A stretch of DNA of 34,700 nt from an uncultured Schlesneria sp. (GTDB lineage Bacteria > Planctomycetota > Planctomycetia > Planctomycetales > Planctomycetaceae): contig CAIVEI010000035.1 in the NCBI GenBank assembly GCA_903904835.1, forward strand, positions 1-34,700, in the 5' to 3' direction. The notes under the pieces are model-generated. The model worked only from the letters and a program-made list of their open reading frames with translations, had not been told where the DNA came from and ran no database searches. Position 1 is the stretch's first letter. Every line of letters begins with the position of its first letter. The translations under genes and the position numbers were made by a program. Positions 8,618 to 18,070 of the stretch are shown piece by piece.

Positions 8618-11600
8618 ATGACCGACCTTGAACTGATCGAACTGCTACAACAGAAATCTGCTGGAGAATTGACGTCGGCTGAAGTCGATACGATCCGAGC
8701 TCGGTGGACTCAGTCACCCGAACTTCGGCAAGCACTGGGCGAGCATCTGCATCTGGAATCGCAATTGACGGGGGCTCTCAGCCCTATCCACCTTGACGTG
8801 GATATGATCTTGAAACGGGCTTTGGAACAGCGGCAATTTCAACGCGTTTCATCGCCTCGATGGGGATGGCTGATTGGGCTGATCTGTGTGATCGCGGTTG
8901 GGGTTGGTCTATTTGTGTTGGTCCCGAAGCCGCACGGCCTGGAACAGATCGTCGATCATGTGCCGGAGGAGACTGAGCCGACGGTTGAATTGCGCGCCGA
9001 TGCGTCAATGCCGAGTAATCTTGGAGGTCCGTCTGCTGAAACGGCGCTCAGCACAGTGATAGGCGAAGTGCGTGTCAAACCAGAAACATCCAAACCGTCG
9101 CCGACCGTTGAATCATTGCTTAGACCATTTGTCGTGGATGTCGTAGCGAATGAACCTTGGTCAGCGACACTGTCACCAGACGTTGTCCCATGGGGAGCCG
9201 AAAGTCCGAATTTGACGGCCCCCTATAAATCAGCAGGGCACAATGAATTTCCTGAATCTGAGGGGAAACGCTGGCTCGCACAAGTCGAAGGGTTTCCCTA
9301 TGAATGGTCGACAGAAAATATGGGCAATCCCGTTCGTCGGATTGCCAAGTTTCAAGGTCTGGCGAAGCTTCGGGCTCCCTGGCCCGATGACGCGCTACTT
9401 CGTGTGACGCCGTTTGAAGTCACCGATATGACGTTTTATTTTTGGCGGGGTCCCACCGGGATTGCACTTCGCTTTTATACACGTCGTGAGCCTCATCTAT
9501 GGGCCGCGTTTGAGATTGCTCGAGAGAATTCCTCGCCAAAGCCAACTCGATTCGGGCTGTTGACGACAGACAGTGGAGCGTATTTCCGGTCGACGCCGGG
9601 AACATTTGACGTTCGTCAACAGAACGGTGCACTCGTACTGGCGCGGGGTGGAATTGTTCTAATGAACGCACCATTTGATGGGCCACCAATCGAGGTCTAT
9701 GTGGAAGGTCAATTCCGACTGCGCGGACTTTCCATGCATCGGAGTGTTGCTTTTCCAAGCCGACCTGACAACCCACACCCAGCGTTGGTTTCAAGCCCGG
9801 CTGCATCAATTCCGTGGGCAATGTCAGCGGAATCACCCGCAAGTTTAACCGCCAACGATGACGGATCTGTGTCGATGTCGGTGGATTCACGTGAGAAAGC
9901 GGGGCTTGTCTGCTTTCCTTTCGGTTGGTTGTCCGCAATGGAACAATCGCAAGGGGCGAACGGATTGTTCGAAGTGATTGTGTGCGTTGAATCAGCCGAG
10001 CCCGGCACGGGGATCTATCTCGGTGACCGTGATGGGCGACCTCTGCAACAACTCGGATTCTTTAAGGATTCAGCGACGCAACGGACGACGTTTGGAATAT
10101 TGCGTCCGGGGGAAATTAGAGAAGAAGCGAATTTCAACATCAATGATTATCCTCCTCCGTATCTCGCCAAAACCGGCTGGTTCAAGTTGATTGCCGGGCT
10201 GGGAACGTTACATCTTCAGGTGAGTGGTGACGGGCGTCATTGGGGGCACGTGGTTGAGTCTCCAGGACGTAATCTGCCGGGCGCAGTCTGCTCAATGGGA
10301 CTATTTGGATTGCAGGGACCGAACGTCCGTACGATCCGAGTTCGGCAGATTCAAGTTCGTGAATTGATTGGGATCACTAGTATTGCAGATCCCGGTCTCT
10401 TATCGCGCGTGATTCCGTTTACGAAAGAAAATTGGACGGATTTGACGACATGGAATCACCGTGTGCTTGATAGTCTACCACGAGATGTCGATTTAATGGC
10501 ATGGTTTACGGCAAACGCGGTGGCAGCACTGTCTCAGGGGCCGCCCAAAGAGTTTGGATCAAATCTGCTTCGACAACTGGTCAAAGTCGAAATGCGATCA
10601 ACAAGACCCTTTGAAAAGAAGCAGCAACTGCTCGAAGATGCCTGTTCATTATGTGATCTGTTTGATGAAGGATATTCAAAAACACTGGGAGTCTGGTATG
10701 AGGAGTTGGGTTGGCAGTTAGCCGCGTCGCATGAATTGCAGCCAGTCAGCAAAGTTCGTGCTGCATGGCTTTGGTCTCCGATCTGGACGTCTAGCAAGAT
10801 GAGATACGTTTGGGAACGATTGCATTCGCATGAGATACTTCAAGCTGTCTATCGACGTGATTGGACTTTGACGTGGTCGTTGTGTCAATCAGCGACTTAC
10901 TGGAACCTGCTTCCTCATCCGGATCAGCGGCCAACGGACCGAGGTGAGGATCTTGATCGACACGCCCGATGGGCAAAAGCCATGGTTGCCGAAGCAGCAC
11001 CCCAAATCGACGATGGAACAGGAGGTGTTTTGCCGTTGGGGCAGCGACATCCGTATGTCCCCGTGTTGAATAAAGAAGCCTACAATGTGCGGGCAGAATT
11101 AGAGTCTGCTCTGAGTGGTCAAAACTATGAGGATGCGTGTCGGATAGTGATGTCCATTGCCGAACAACGTGATGGGCCAGGCTTATTGCCAGACTCTGAT
11201 GATCGTCAACTCTATGTTTCGATGTCGACGGCGATCAGTCTAGCCCGGAAGTTACATCCCTCCTTTGTTCAAACAATGTCCGAAAAGTTTGAACCTTTGG
11301 GACAGATCCGGATCAGGTCAGCGATCAATCGTCGTGATATCGCAGGACTGCAAGCGGCCACACTGCAGTTCTATGGTACCGATGCCGCAAGAGACGCTCA
11401 TTTATCACTGGGAGACCTGGCTATCTCTATTGGCCAATTTGAATCAGCCGAACAGCATTTTAACGATGCTCAGGTTGATGCAGGCCTTCGTTTGCGAGAA
11501 AAACTTGAGCCGAGGTTGCTAATCGCACGTGCGCTGGGGGGAAGACTATCACAAGCACAACGGGCCGCAAGCACAGAACAAATCCCAACTGGCACATTCG

Positions 11601-13387
11601 ACCTTAATGGGACTACGATTTCTCCTGCTGACTTTCAAAGTCTGATGAACGAACTTCTTGTTCGTCCGTCGACCGCGGGTCTGATCACAGAATCGCATCG
11701 TAAGCCGCTTCTATCATTTCCACAAACAGCCTGTAAGTTGGAGGCAAGAGCTCAGTTTGATGGTCATCCAGGTAATAACCCGGGACGACATGAGTATCGG
11801 TTTGGCGACCCGTTTGGCAGGCAGCTATCCGTCGTCTCTGACGATCAACGGATCTATGTCAGTAATCGATTCCAGGTGAATGCCTACTCCGTTGTCGAGG
11901 GACGCCAACTATGGGCACAGGGACTAGGCAGCGAACAGGGTGATTCGTACGCGTTGCCGTTCACTCCGATGAAACCATTGCTCACATCGGTCCATATGTA
12001 TGTTCGCCGTCTGACAAAAGCAGGGGCCGAACTGGCTTGCCTGAAACTGGATGATGGGCAGGTCGTTTGGAATCAACGTCCCGCACATAGCGTGTTAACC
12101 GATCCAGTAATCTGGAATGGGCGTCTCTTTGCTTTAACTCTTTCCAAGAACGAGGAAGATTTCGTTCAAGTTGAGGCGACCTGGTTTGATCCCACAAATG
12201 GAAATGTCGCGTCATCCCGTCCATTGTTTCGACTCCGCGAAGCCTCTGATCGGCAGTTTTCGGGGCAATTAACGCTGTGCGATCGAATCGCGGTATGTTC
12301 TATTTCTGGTACAACTGCAAGCTTTGACTCGCGAGGCGAGATTCTTTGGATGAGAAGGCACACTTATATACAGAAACCGACTGACGAAATGTCGGAGGAT
12401 CAGCGAGTGGTTGCGCCGATTGTCAAAGCGGGGCAAGTCATCCTCACTGTTCCCGGGGTGCGCGCGGTCAGCTGCTTGGAACTTGATTCTGGAGGGATTG
12501 TATGGAGTCGACCAATCACAGACCTCCGTGGGCTTCTCGATGTCAGTGAAACTCGGGTTCTGATCGAAACAGCTAAGGGTGTTGTCTCTCTCGACGTCCG
12601 ATCCGGTGACATTGCCTGGCAGCGTCCTATGGAAACTCGATTAGAAGCCTTCGTTGTCGATGGACCGACACTGGTCTTTGCACGCCGCGTCTCGTTTCCT
12701 AATAACCGTTCCATGCCGGTACTAGTTTGGCTGGATTCGCAGACGGGTGAAGAGCGAGGTCAATCGCTGGTTGATGTCGCTGATCGCGAAGAATTTCAAC
12801 TCGGACCGATGTTCTCGGCAGGCGATAAATGGTGGGCGTTCGTTGGTCAGTCGTGGAAAGAGCCGAAGCGGGAATTAAACGAGCTCGTGCCGGTCCCCTC
12901 AGTGATCCCACGATCATTTGTCGATGAATCACTGCAAGCCTGGAAGCCGGAATTGCCTGAGGCACAACTTGCAGAAATCGAGTTGATTGTTCCCGGCTGG
13001 TTTCCCGTGGCGAATTATCGAGAACGACTTATCGTTCATCCTGGTGACATTCGTGGTGACACAGCCGTACTTGTCAGTAAGCTTGACTCGCAGCATTCGG
13101 TTCGATTGTCCAGCCTCGTGCATCTCGTTTCAGGTCGAAAACAGACGTTGCGGCTACGAGTGGGAAATCAGCCGGGCCAAAAATGGAAATTGACGATTCG
13201 TACGACGACGCGATTGCTATTGGAACAAGATATCGAAGACGCTGGAATTACTAACGGATGGCGCGATGTGTCGGTCGACCTCAGCCCGTTGGCAGGCCAG
13301 AACGTGTCCCTGCAATTGATCCAGACTTCCGTCAATAACACGGCCACCGAAGCACTCTTGAAGCGGATCGAACTGGTCGTTGAATAG
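8618..13387 (+). CDS. Giant membrane-anchored PQQ-like beta-propeller protein with anti-sigma-like N-terminus
   Basis: A 1589-aa protein with a single predicted membrane helix at about 83-102 (WGWLIGLICVIAVGVGLFVL). The N-terminal about 75 cytosolic residues follow the pattern seen before the membrane helix of planctomycete FecR/LamG-type anti-sigma proteins: a leucine-rich helix, G-E-L-T-S-A-E, then SPELRQALGEHLHLESQL. Residues about 200-580 are beta-rich and look like two lectin/jelly-roll-like domains. About 600-1040 appears helical and may be repeat-like. About 1065-1390 shows recurring PQQ/Trp-propeller blades, with phrases such as EGRQLWAQ, DDGQVVWNQ, SGGIVWSR and SGDIAWQR. The last 110 residues suggest another beta-sandwich. 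Its position after the ECF sigma gene supports a sensor or anti-sigma role, but this is inference. No catalytic residues were recognised. Confidence 0.8.
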   Translation: MTDLELIELLQQKSAGELTSAEVDTIRARWTQSPELRQALGEHLHLESQLTGALSPIHLDVDMILKRALEQRQFQRVSSPRWGWLIGLICVIAVGVGLFVLVPKPHGLEQIVDHVPEETEPTVELRADASMPSNLGGPSAETALSTVIGEVRVKPETSKPSPTVESLLRPFVVDVVANEPWSATLSPDVVPWGAESPNLTAPYKSAGHNEFPESEGKRWLAQVEGFPYEWSTENMGNPVRRIAKFQGLAKLRAPWPDDALLRVTPFEVTDMTFYFWRGPTGIALRFYTRREPHLWAAFEIARENSSPKPTRFGLLTTDSGAYFRSTPGTFDVRQQNGALVLARGGIVLMNAPFDGPPIEVYVEGQFRLRGLSMHRSVAFPSRPDNPHPALVSSPAASIPWAMSAESPASLTANDDGSVSMSVDSREKAGLVCFPFGWLSAMEQSQGANGLFEVIVCVESAEPGTGIYLGDRDGRPLQQLGFFKDSATQRTTFGILRPGEIREEANFNINDYPPPYLAKTGWFKLIAGLGTLHLQVSGDGRHWGHVVESPGRNLPGAVCSMGLFGLQGPNVRTIRVRQIQVRELIGITSIADPGLLSRVIPFTKENWTDLTTWNHRVLDSLPRDVDLMAWFTANAVAALSQGPPKEFGSNLLRQLVKVEMRSTRPFEKKQQLLEDACSLCDLFDEGYSKTLGVWYEELGWQLAASHELQPVSKVRAAWLWSPIWTSSKMRYVWERLHSHEILQAVYRRDWTLTWSLCQSATYWNLLPHPDQRPTDRGEDLDRHARWAKAMVAEAAPQIDDGTGGVLPLGQRHPYVPVLNKEAYNVRAELESALSGQNYEDACRIVMSIAEQRDGPGLLPDSDDRQLYVSMSTAISLARKLHPSFVQTMSEKFEPLGQIRIRSAINRRDIAGLQAATLQFYGTDAARDAHLSLGDLAISIGQFESAEQHFNDAQVDAGLRLREKLEPRLLIARALGGRLSQAQRAASTEQIPTGTFDLNGTTISPADFQSLMNELLVRPSTAGLITESHRKPLLSFPQTACKLEARAQFDGHPGNNPGRHEYRFGDPFGRQLSVVSDDQRIYVSNRFQVNAYSVVEGRQLWAQGLGSEQGDSYALPFTPMKPLLTSVHMYVRRLTKAGAELACLKLDDGQVVWNQRPAHSVLTDPVIWNGRLFALTLSKNEEDFVQVEATWFDPTNGNVASSRPLFRLREASDRQFSGQLTLCDRIAVCSISGTTASFDSRGEILWMRRHTYIQKPTDEMSEDQRVVAPIVKAGQVILTVPGVRAVSCLELDSGGIVWSRPITDLRGLLDVSETRVLIETAKGVVSLDVRSGDIAWQRPMETRLEAFVVDGPTLVFARRVSFPNNRSMPVLVWLDSQTGEERGQSLVDVADREEFQLGPMFSAGDKWWAFVGQSWKEPKRELNELVPVPSVIPRSFVDESLQAWKPELPEAQLAEIELIVPGWFPVANYRERLIVHPGDIRGDTAVLVSKLDSQHSVRLSSLVHLVSGRKQTLRLRVGNQPGQKWKLTIRTTTRLLLEQDIEDAGITNGWRDVSVDLSPLAGQNVSLQLIQTSVNNTATEALLKRIELVVE

Positions 13388-13507
13388 AACTTCGGCTGAG
13401 ATCACTTCGTCATGACTGACGTTCGTGAAAGCGTTTGATGATGCTCTGCAACTTATTGTTTTGAGCCATTGCCTGTTTTCGAACAGCTTCTCGAACTGAA
13501 GGTCTTT

Positions 13508-15202
13508 TCATTCCGGAAGTTCATGCTTGGCGTCCACAGGGTAGATCAGAGCATTTGCTATACAGGCGACAGCGAGTAATCCAGCCATCAGATACATCGT
13601 GGAATTGTAAAGTGTGGCAGACGGGTTCATTGTTCCTGGTGGTGCGATCAACATCAGCTTAGATAGCGTTACGGTCTTATTGGCGACGAGTACGTCAAGC
13701 TGATCTAGTGATCCTCCGAATGCCTCGTTGAATTTTGTTGGGTCGACGTGCTTGGCAAGATCGCTCAGTGCGCGTTTTAAAGAGGATTCACGAAGTGACG
13801 TGATTGCCCACGGTCCTAAAACACCAGCAAAGCTCCATGCCGTCAGCAGGCGTCCGTGAATTCCGCCAACGTACTTTGTTCCAAACAAGTCGGCAATATA
13901 CGCCGGGATCGTGGCAAACCCACCTCCATACATCGTAAAGATCAACATCGTCGAACCGTAAAAACAGATCAGCCAGGCAACGGATGGAAAAGCACTTTGC
14001 TGTGCCGCAAAAAAAGGAAGCGAAAGGTAAAGCGGTATCCCCAGTAGAAAATAGAACGCATATGTTCGTTGGCGACCAAGATGATCCGAAGCACTTGCCC
14101 AGAAGAATCGACCAATCATGTTAAACACACCGATGGCCAAGACAAAACCACCCGCAAATCGGGCGGTTACGATCTGAGGTAGTGTTGATCCGAAGATCTC
14201 GGTCATCATTGTTTTGGCAACGCCCAGAACACCGATGCCAGCAGTCACATTGAAACAGAGTACGATCCATAACAGATAAAACTGCGGCGTTCGCAGAGCC
14301 TGAGTTGCGTCGACGGTCCCCTGACTGATCATTCGCCGGGACGCCGAAGGTGCATTTGCAGGGGCCCAGTCCGCTGGTCTCCAATCGTCTGCCGGAATTC
14401 GATAAGAAAATGCTGCGATCATCATCACGAAGAAATAGCCGATTCCAAGAACAACAAAGGCCTCGGCAACTCCCGTTGATCCCGTTCCAACGACATAGAC
14501 GCCCGGTTCCGTTTGAACGGAAAGACGCGCAGCTTCATTCTGTGAGATGACTATCACCGGCCGTTCTTCTGATTCGGTGAGGGCGTACAAGCGGCCAACT
14601 TTTAACTCTGGCTTAACGGTTTCTTGTGTCCCGAGATACTGTGGAGCACGGTAGAAGTAATCAATTAAAAAGTCATTGAGTGGCGCTCCAATAATCGCTC
14701 CGCCACCAAATCCCATAATGGCCATCCCCGCCGCCATACCTCGACGATCAGGAAACCACTTAATCAATGTGCTGACAGGGGAAACGTATCCTAAACCGAG
14801 TCCAATCCCTCCAATGACACCATAACCAAGATATAGAAGCCAAAGTTGATGTAGATAAATCCCAAGACCACCGATCAGGAATCCCCCGCCCCAACAGACG
14901 GCTGCAATACTTCCAACGGCACGTGGTCCGACCCGTTCGAGCCAGTTGCCAGCAAACGCGGCTGAAAGGCCAAGGCAAACGATTGCCACACTAAAGATCC
15001 AGACCACACTGCCCAGGCTCCAGTCGTCAGCGGCAGGAGCAACGACACCGCGAACCTTGACGAGCGCCGGGTTAAAGTTACTCCATGCGTAAACAGAACC
15101 GATACAAAGATGAATCGCAATCGATGCCGGGGGAACCTTCCAGCGGTTGAAGTCCGGCGGTGCGACGATTCGATTTTTGGCAAATAGCTGGAAAACAGAC
15201 AT
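13508..15202 (-). CDS. MFS transporter, oxalate/formate antiporter (OFA)-like family
   Basis: Polytopic inner-membrane carrier of the major facilitator superfamily with about 12 hydrophobic segments. The N-terminal HLCIGSVYAWSNFNPAL is typical of OFA-type members, and the glycine-rich stretches GGIGLGLGYVSPVSTLIKWFPDRRGMAAG and, later, GRFFWASASDHLGRQRTYA correspond to the conserved loop motifs of the two halves. An unusually long hydrophilic loop lies around residues 185-235, before the seventh segment. I start it at ATG 15202 (564 aa), since the only upstream in-frame start is a TTG ten codons earlier without a ribosome site. It is the last gene of a minus-strand series with the RDD and zinc-ribbon membrane genes. 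Substrate is unknown; monocarboxylates are common for relatives. Confidence 0.88.
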   Translation of the reverse strand: MSVFQLFAKNRIVAPPDFNRWKVPPASIAIHLCIGSVYAWSNFNPALVKVRGVVAPAADDWSLGSVVWIFSVAIVCLGLSAAFAGNWLERVGPRAVGSIAAVCWGGGFLIGGLGIYLHQLWLLYLGYGVIGGIGLGLGYVSPVSTLIKWFPDRRGMAAGMAIMGFGGGAIIGAPLNDFLIDYFYRAPQYLGTQETVKPELKVGRLYALTESEERPVIVISQNEAARLSVQTEPGVYVVGTGSTGVAEAFVVLGIGYFFVMMIAAFSYRIPADDWRPADWAPANAPSASRRMISQGTVDATQALRTPQFYLLWIVLCFNVTAGIGVLGVAKTMMTEIFGSTLPQIVTARFAGGFVLAIGVFNMIGRFFWASASDHLGRQRTYAFYFLLGIPLYLSLPFFAAQQSAFPSVAWLICFYGSTMLIFTMYGGGFATIPAYIADLFGTKYVGGIHGRLLTAWSFAGVLGPWAITSLRESSLKRALSDLAKHVDPTKFNEAFGGSLDQLDVLVANKTVTLSKLMLIAPPGTMNPSATLYNSTMYLMAGLLAVACIANALIYPVDAKHELPE

Positions 15203-15304
15203 CGCGCAATGACTCGTTATCAAAGGCTTCAAGTTGTCGGTCAGTCAGAAATGAAATCGTGATCGGTGAGCACTAAAGTTGCAACGGGACGCCTGGATAT
15301 CCCT

Positions 15305-15922
15305 TCAGGCTGTTGACGCATCCGACGTCAACGTCTTTGGATGAATACGAGCATAGAAGACCGCGATTCCTAATCCGGTAAAAAGACATCGAGAGACTCT
15401 GCCAACACCGACTGGTTTGGCTCGATTGCGAATCACGCGCGTCTCGGCGATGAGATCACGTAACATTTGACGTTCGACATTCATCGTGGTCCATATGAGA
15501 TCTGTAAAAATACTGACTGTAAAAGAAGGTACGAGATACATCGCGGCCCACATTAGTCGTAGCGTCATTCGCCATGGCGATGGTGGCTTGCCATAAATTG
15601 TGATGATTCTGGCATCAGCGATCCAATAACCAACCGAGCGAAAGCGAGACGGTTTTATAACGGCGAGATAAACCCAACAAATTATCAGCCAGATCGGTAC
15701 GACAAACGGCATCGGATCATTGGATAGCAAGTCTCCAAAAGGCATCGCAATCAGTGCAAGTAGAAAAAACAGAACGCTCGAATCGACGGCAAAGATCAGA
15801 AGATGGCGAAATGCACCGACGTAGTCCTCTCGGCGGTAAACCATTGGATTCGTGAAGGCCTCTTCTTGGGTAGCAAGTCCCGAAGCCGGCTGCAATTTCA
15901 CTGGGTCTTCCGATGTATGCAT
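15305..15922 (-). CDS. RDD-family membrane protein
   Basis: A 205-aa membrane protein of the RDD type, a family named for conserved Arg and Asp residues; its function is generally unclear. Here R-H-L-L-I-F-A-V-D in the first hydrophobic segment gives the Arg and Asp, and a later stretch reads SVGYWIADARIITIYG followed by SPWRMTLRLMWA, matching the second half of the family. Three to four hydrophobic segments are visible. I use the ATG at 15922; the open frame runs 97 codons further upstream, but that part lies opposite and within the next gene and has no protein-like character. It follows the zinc-ribbon gene by 38 nt on the same strand, so the pair is probably cotranscribed. Confidence 0.7.
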   Translation of the reverse strand: MHTSEDPVKLQPASGLATQEEAFTNPMVYRREDYVGAFRHLLIFAVDSSVLFFLLALIAMPFGDLLSNDPMPFVVPIWLIICWVYLAVIKPSRFRSVGYWIADARIITIYGKPPSPWRMTLRLMWAAMYLVPSFTVSIFTDLIWTTMNVERQMLRDLIAETRVIRNRAKPVGVGRVSRCLFTGLGIAVFYARIHPKTLTSDASTA

Positions 15923-15960
15923 AATCGTTTTGTGCCTATGAAAGGTTGCGAAGCCGAGAT

Positions 15961-16272
15961 TCAGTCTTCTTGAACTCTGAGGAAAACGACCAACATTCCC
16001 AGTTGAAGAAAGAAGGCAATTGGACCCAGTACCAGCCCGTGAAAGAGTTGTCCACCCGATAATGCGATCAGCGAAAATCCAATCGCGATGAGGCAGGCAA
16101 TCGAAGCTGCGATGGTACTGATCATCAGTGCAATGTCGGCCAATGATGAATGGGCAATTCCACGTTTTCCTGGTGTGGAACCCGTCGTTGCCGTTGGAAA
16201 ATCGAAGCCACAACCGGGGCAGATGATTTCCGTCGCAGACATCTCTGCTTTACATTTTGGACAATACGCCAT
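15961..16272 (-). CDS. Small zinc-ribbon membrane protein
   Basis: A 103-aa protein beginning with a zinc-ribbon: C4-P-K-C7 and C18-P-G-C21, which would bind one zinc ion. A short Ser/Thr/Gly linker follows. Two hydrophobic helices, about 46-68 and 75-97, then place it in the membrane with the ribbon most likely in the cytosol. This ribbon-plus-helices architecture is common among bacterial proteins of unknown function. It is followed by the RDD gene 38 nt downstream. No specific role can be assigned; assembly or scaffolding at the membrane with the RDD protein is only a guess. Confidence 0.75.
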   Translation of the reverse strand: MAYCPKCKAEMSATEIICPGCGFDFPTATTGSTPGKRGIAHSSLADIALMISTIAASIACLIAIGFSLIALSGGQLFHGLVLGPIAFFLQLGMLVVFLRVQED

Positions 16273-16385
16273 TTGTCGATGTCCTTTTGACCAAGAGTAT
16301 TAACTACGATACTAGTAATCACCGCATTCAGCCATCGACATGTTTGCCGAAAGAACGGACTTAATAACCTAATGCCGTTAAAGGT

Positions 16386-17336
16386 CTACTGAGTCGACTG
16401 CTTTGTGGACATGGCATGGAACTGCTTCCAGGTGATGATTTCGATCCCCAGTTTTTTAATCTCGCCCATGACTTCCGGGTCAGTAAAGATGCGTCGGTCG
16501 CCGTCCCGATTTGCTGCACTGTTCGTGATTGCCTGCAGTTCCTGGTTATCGATTCCGCAGTGGATGATGATTTCGCTGACGCCCGGCTTCAATTCCCGTA
16601 GCGCTTTCAGATAACTTTCTTTCCGCATCTCATGTGTTGTTCCGCTATAAAGCTGGTCCAGAGCATCGAGAATCGGCAACTGCTTTGCATCCAGCGCTTT
16701 GGTTAATTCGACAGCCTTCTCAGCTAATGCGGGATACTCTTTTGCCGTACGTCCATCTTTGTCGGCGTTGCGGATGAACAAGACTGGAAGATTGAATTCA
16801 ATCCCCAGGTTTACGTAGACATCGAGCAGATCCGGTCGGCTGACTAATGCCCCCATATGAGTATCCAGGTGAGTAATCGGAACCTGAAACTGCATCGCTC
16901 GCTTGATCTGGGCACGGAGCTCAATCTCGACTTCGGTCGCTTTGACACTGGCGGCAACCGCCGGGACATTCTGGTGTAGAAACCCGTCTTTATCGAGCAG
17001 ACTGGGGACTTGTTCTCGAGGTGCCACGGGCCCCCATCGGTAAATCTTCCATTCTGAATTGAGCGTCAGATGAAGACCAAAGTCCTTTTCGGGATGTTCT
17101 TTCGCGTAGAGCGCAATTTCTTGAAACCAGGGGCAGGGGACCATGATGCTCGCCGACGAAACGCATCCCTGTTCCATGGCTTCGATCGTCGCAACGTTGA
17201 CTGAATGGGACATTCCCGCATCATCCGCGTGAATGATGACATACCGCTTTGAACTCGGGTCTGAGGCAGACAACGGCGACATTACAAAGCTCAAGAAAAC
17301 CAGCGATAACAAACTCGCAGTAGCACGAAGGAACAT
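16386..17336 (-). CDS. Secreted YdjC/ChbG-type carbohydrate deacetylase
   Basis: Predicted metal-dependent hydrolase of the ChbG/YdjC family, which deacetylates chito-oligosaccharides or related sugars. A signal peptide (about residues 1-24, ending near LSASD) predicts export, unlike cytosolic ChbG. Family motifs are IIHADDAG with D38-D39 (catalytic/metal region), the paired histidines in ITHLDTHMG (H156 and H160), GLHLTL at 87-92 and a late IIIHCGID. Length 316 aa is somewhat above plain ChbG because of the signal. It is monocistronic, divergent from the GntR-ABC operon, and separated from the downstream zinc-ribbon gene by 113 nt. The substrate is unknown; sulfated or acetylated polysaccharides are plausible for a planctomycete but not shown. 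Confidence 0.85.
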   Translation of the reverse strand: MFLRATASLLSLVFLSFVMSPLSASDPSSKRYVIIHADDAGMSHSVNVATIEAMEQGCVSSASIMVPCPWFQEIALYAKEHPEKDFGLHLTLNSEWKIYRWGPVAPREQVPSLLDKDGFLHQNVPAVAASVKATEVEIELRAQIKRAMQFQVPITHLDTHMGALVSRPDLLDVYVNLGIEFNLPVLFIRNADKDGRTAKEYPALAEKAVELTKALDAKQLPILDALDQLYSGTTHEMRKESYLKALRELKPGVSEIIIHCGIDNQELQAITNSAANRDGDRRIFTDPEVMGEIKKLGIEIITWKQFHAMSTKQSTQ

Positions 17337-17588
17337 AGGTTAAGACCTTTCTGTTGCTGAATAAACGAAAATGAAAATCAATGTTTGTGAAAGTCTTTGC
17401 TGTAAGGAATCGGGTTTCGTCGAATTCGATTCGAGTGGGCTGATTGCATGATGCTTTTGCCACGATGACGATTGATGGTAAGCCATTTCTCTTTTCGTCG
17501 GCAAGACAGTAACGCTAGCAGCCTATTCCGAGATCATCACGAAATGTCGATTCCTCTCGCTCTTTCCAAAAAAATAAAATGTTCCCAG
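17337..17588. other. Divergent intergenic region between deacetylase and GntR operon
   Basis: About 250 nt of non-coding sequence between two divergent genes, which must hold both 5' regions. On the plus side it leads into the promoter and operator described next. On the minus side an AGGTC-like element sits before the deacetylase ATG. Nothing else stands out. Confidence 0.5.
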
Positions 17589-17616
17589 TTGACAAATCTC
17601 CGTTGTGTTGTATTAA
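17589..17616 (+). promoter_or_regulatory. Sigma-70-like promoter of the GntR-ABC operon
   Basis: A perfect TTGACA at 17589-17594 is followed after 16 nt by TATTAA at 17611-17616. Transcription would start near 17622-17625, inside the inverted repeat that follows. Confidence 0.6.
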
Positions 17617-17629
17617 TGTGGTAATACAA
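17608..17629 (+). promoter_or_regulatory. Inverted-repeat operator, probable GntR (YtrA-type) binding site
   Basis: TTGTATTA (17608-17615) and TAATACAA (17622-17629) form a perfect 8-bp inverted repeat with a 6-nt spacer. It covers the -10 element and start region. YtrA-type regulators commonly bind such dyads in their own promoter, so autorepression is likely. Confidence 0.7.
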
Positions 17630-17664
17630 TGTTCTGGCTCGCGGCCGACGTTTTACGGCGAGGC

Positions 17665-18066
17665 ATGCTCGTGCAAATTCATATCACTACCAGCGACGGG
17701 GTACCGATCTATCAGCAGGTCGTCAATCAGATCAAGTTCCTGATCGCTTCGGGTCGGCTGAATTCCGGTGATGAACTTCCTCCCATCCGGGTTCTCGCGG
17801 CGCAGTTATTAATCAACCCTAATACCGTCGCGCGGGCTTATCGCGAACTGGAAACAGCAGGCATCGTTGAAAAGCGACGGACAGCAGGGACGTATGTATC
17901 TGAACAAGGTTCGCCATTGGCAAGGCGCGAACGGGTCAAGATCCTTGCGGAACGAATTGACACCCTGCTTGCCGAAGCGATCCACATGGGTGTCTCGATC
18001 GACGATGTCATGAAACTTGTTCAGCAACGACATGACGCTATCCAATCTGCTCGAAATGAGGAGTAA
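17665..18066 (+). CDS. GntR-family transcriptional regulator, YtrA subfamily
   Basis: A 133-aa DNA-binding regulator. The N-terminal winged helix-turn-helix runs from VPIYQQVVNQIKFLI through DELPPIRVLAAQLLINPNTVARAYRELE and ends with the wing EKRRTAGTYVS. The short C-terminal part (about 40 residues) is too small for the FadR or UTRA ligand domains and fits the YtrA type, which often sits before ABC transporter genes. An earlier in-frame ATG at 17629 lies within the operator, only a few bases after the expected transcription start, so I prefer the ATG at 17665, which gives the usual MLVQI-type beginning. Its stop codon lies within the Shine-Dalgarno region of the ATPase gene. It is predicted to repress its own operon through the upstream dyad. 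Confidence 0.87.
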   Translation: MLVQIHITTSDGVPIYQQVVNQIKFLIASGRLNSGDELPPIRVLAAQLLINPNTVARAYRELETAGIVEKRRTAGTYVSEQGSPLARRERVKILAERIDTLLAEAIHMGVSIDDVMKLVQQRHDAIQSARNEE

Positions 18067-18070
18067 TCCT

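Noticed and set aside
15923-16213. Upstream extension of the RDD protein frame
   Set aside because: The 97 extra codons overlap the zinc-ribbon gene in another frame and do not look like protein. The ATG at 15922 gives the expected family N-terminus.
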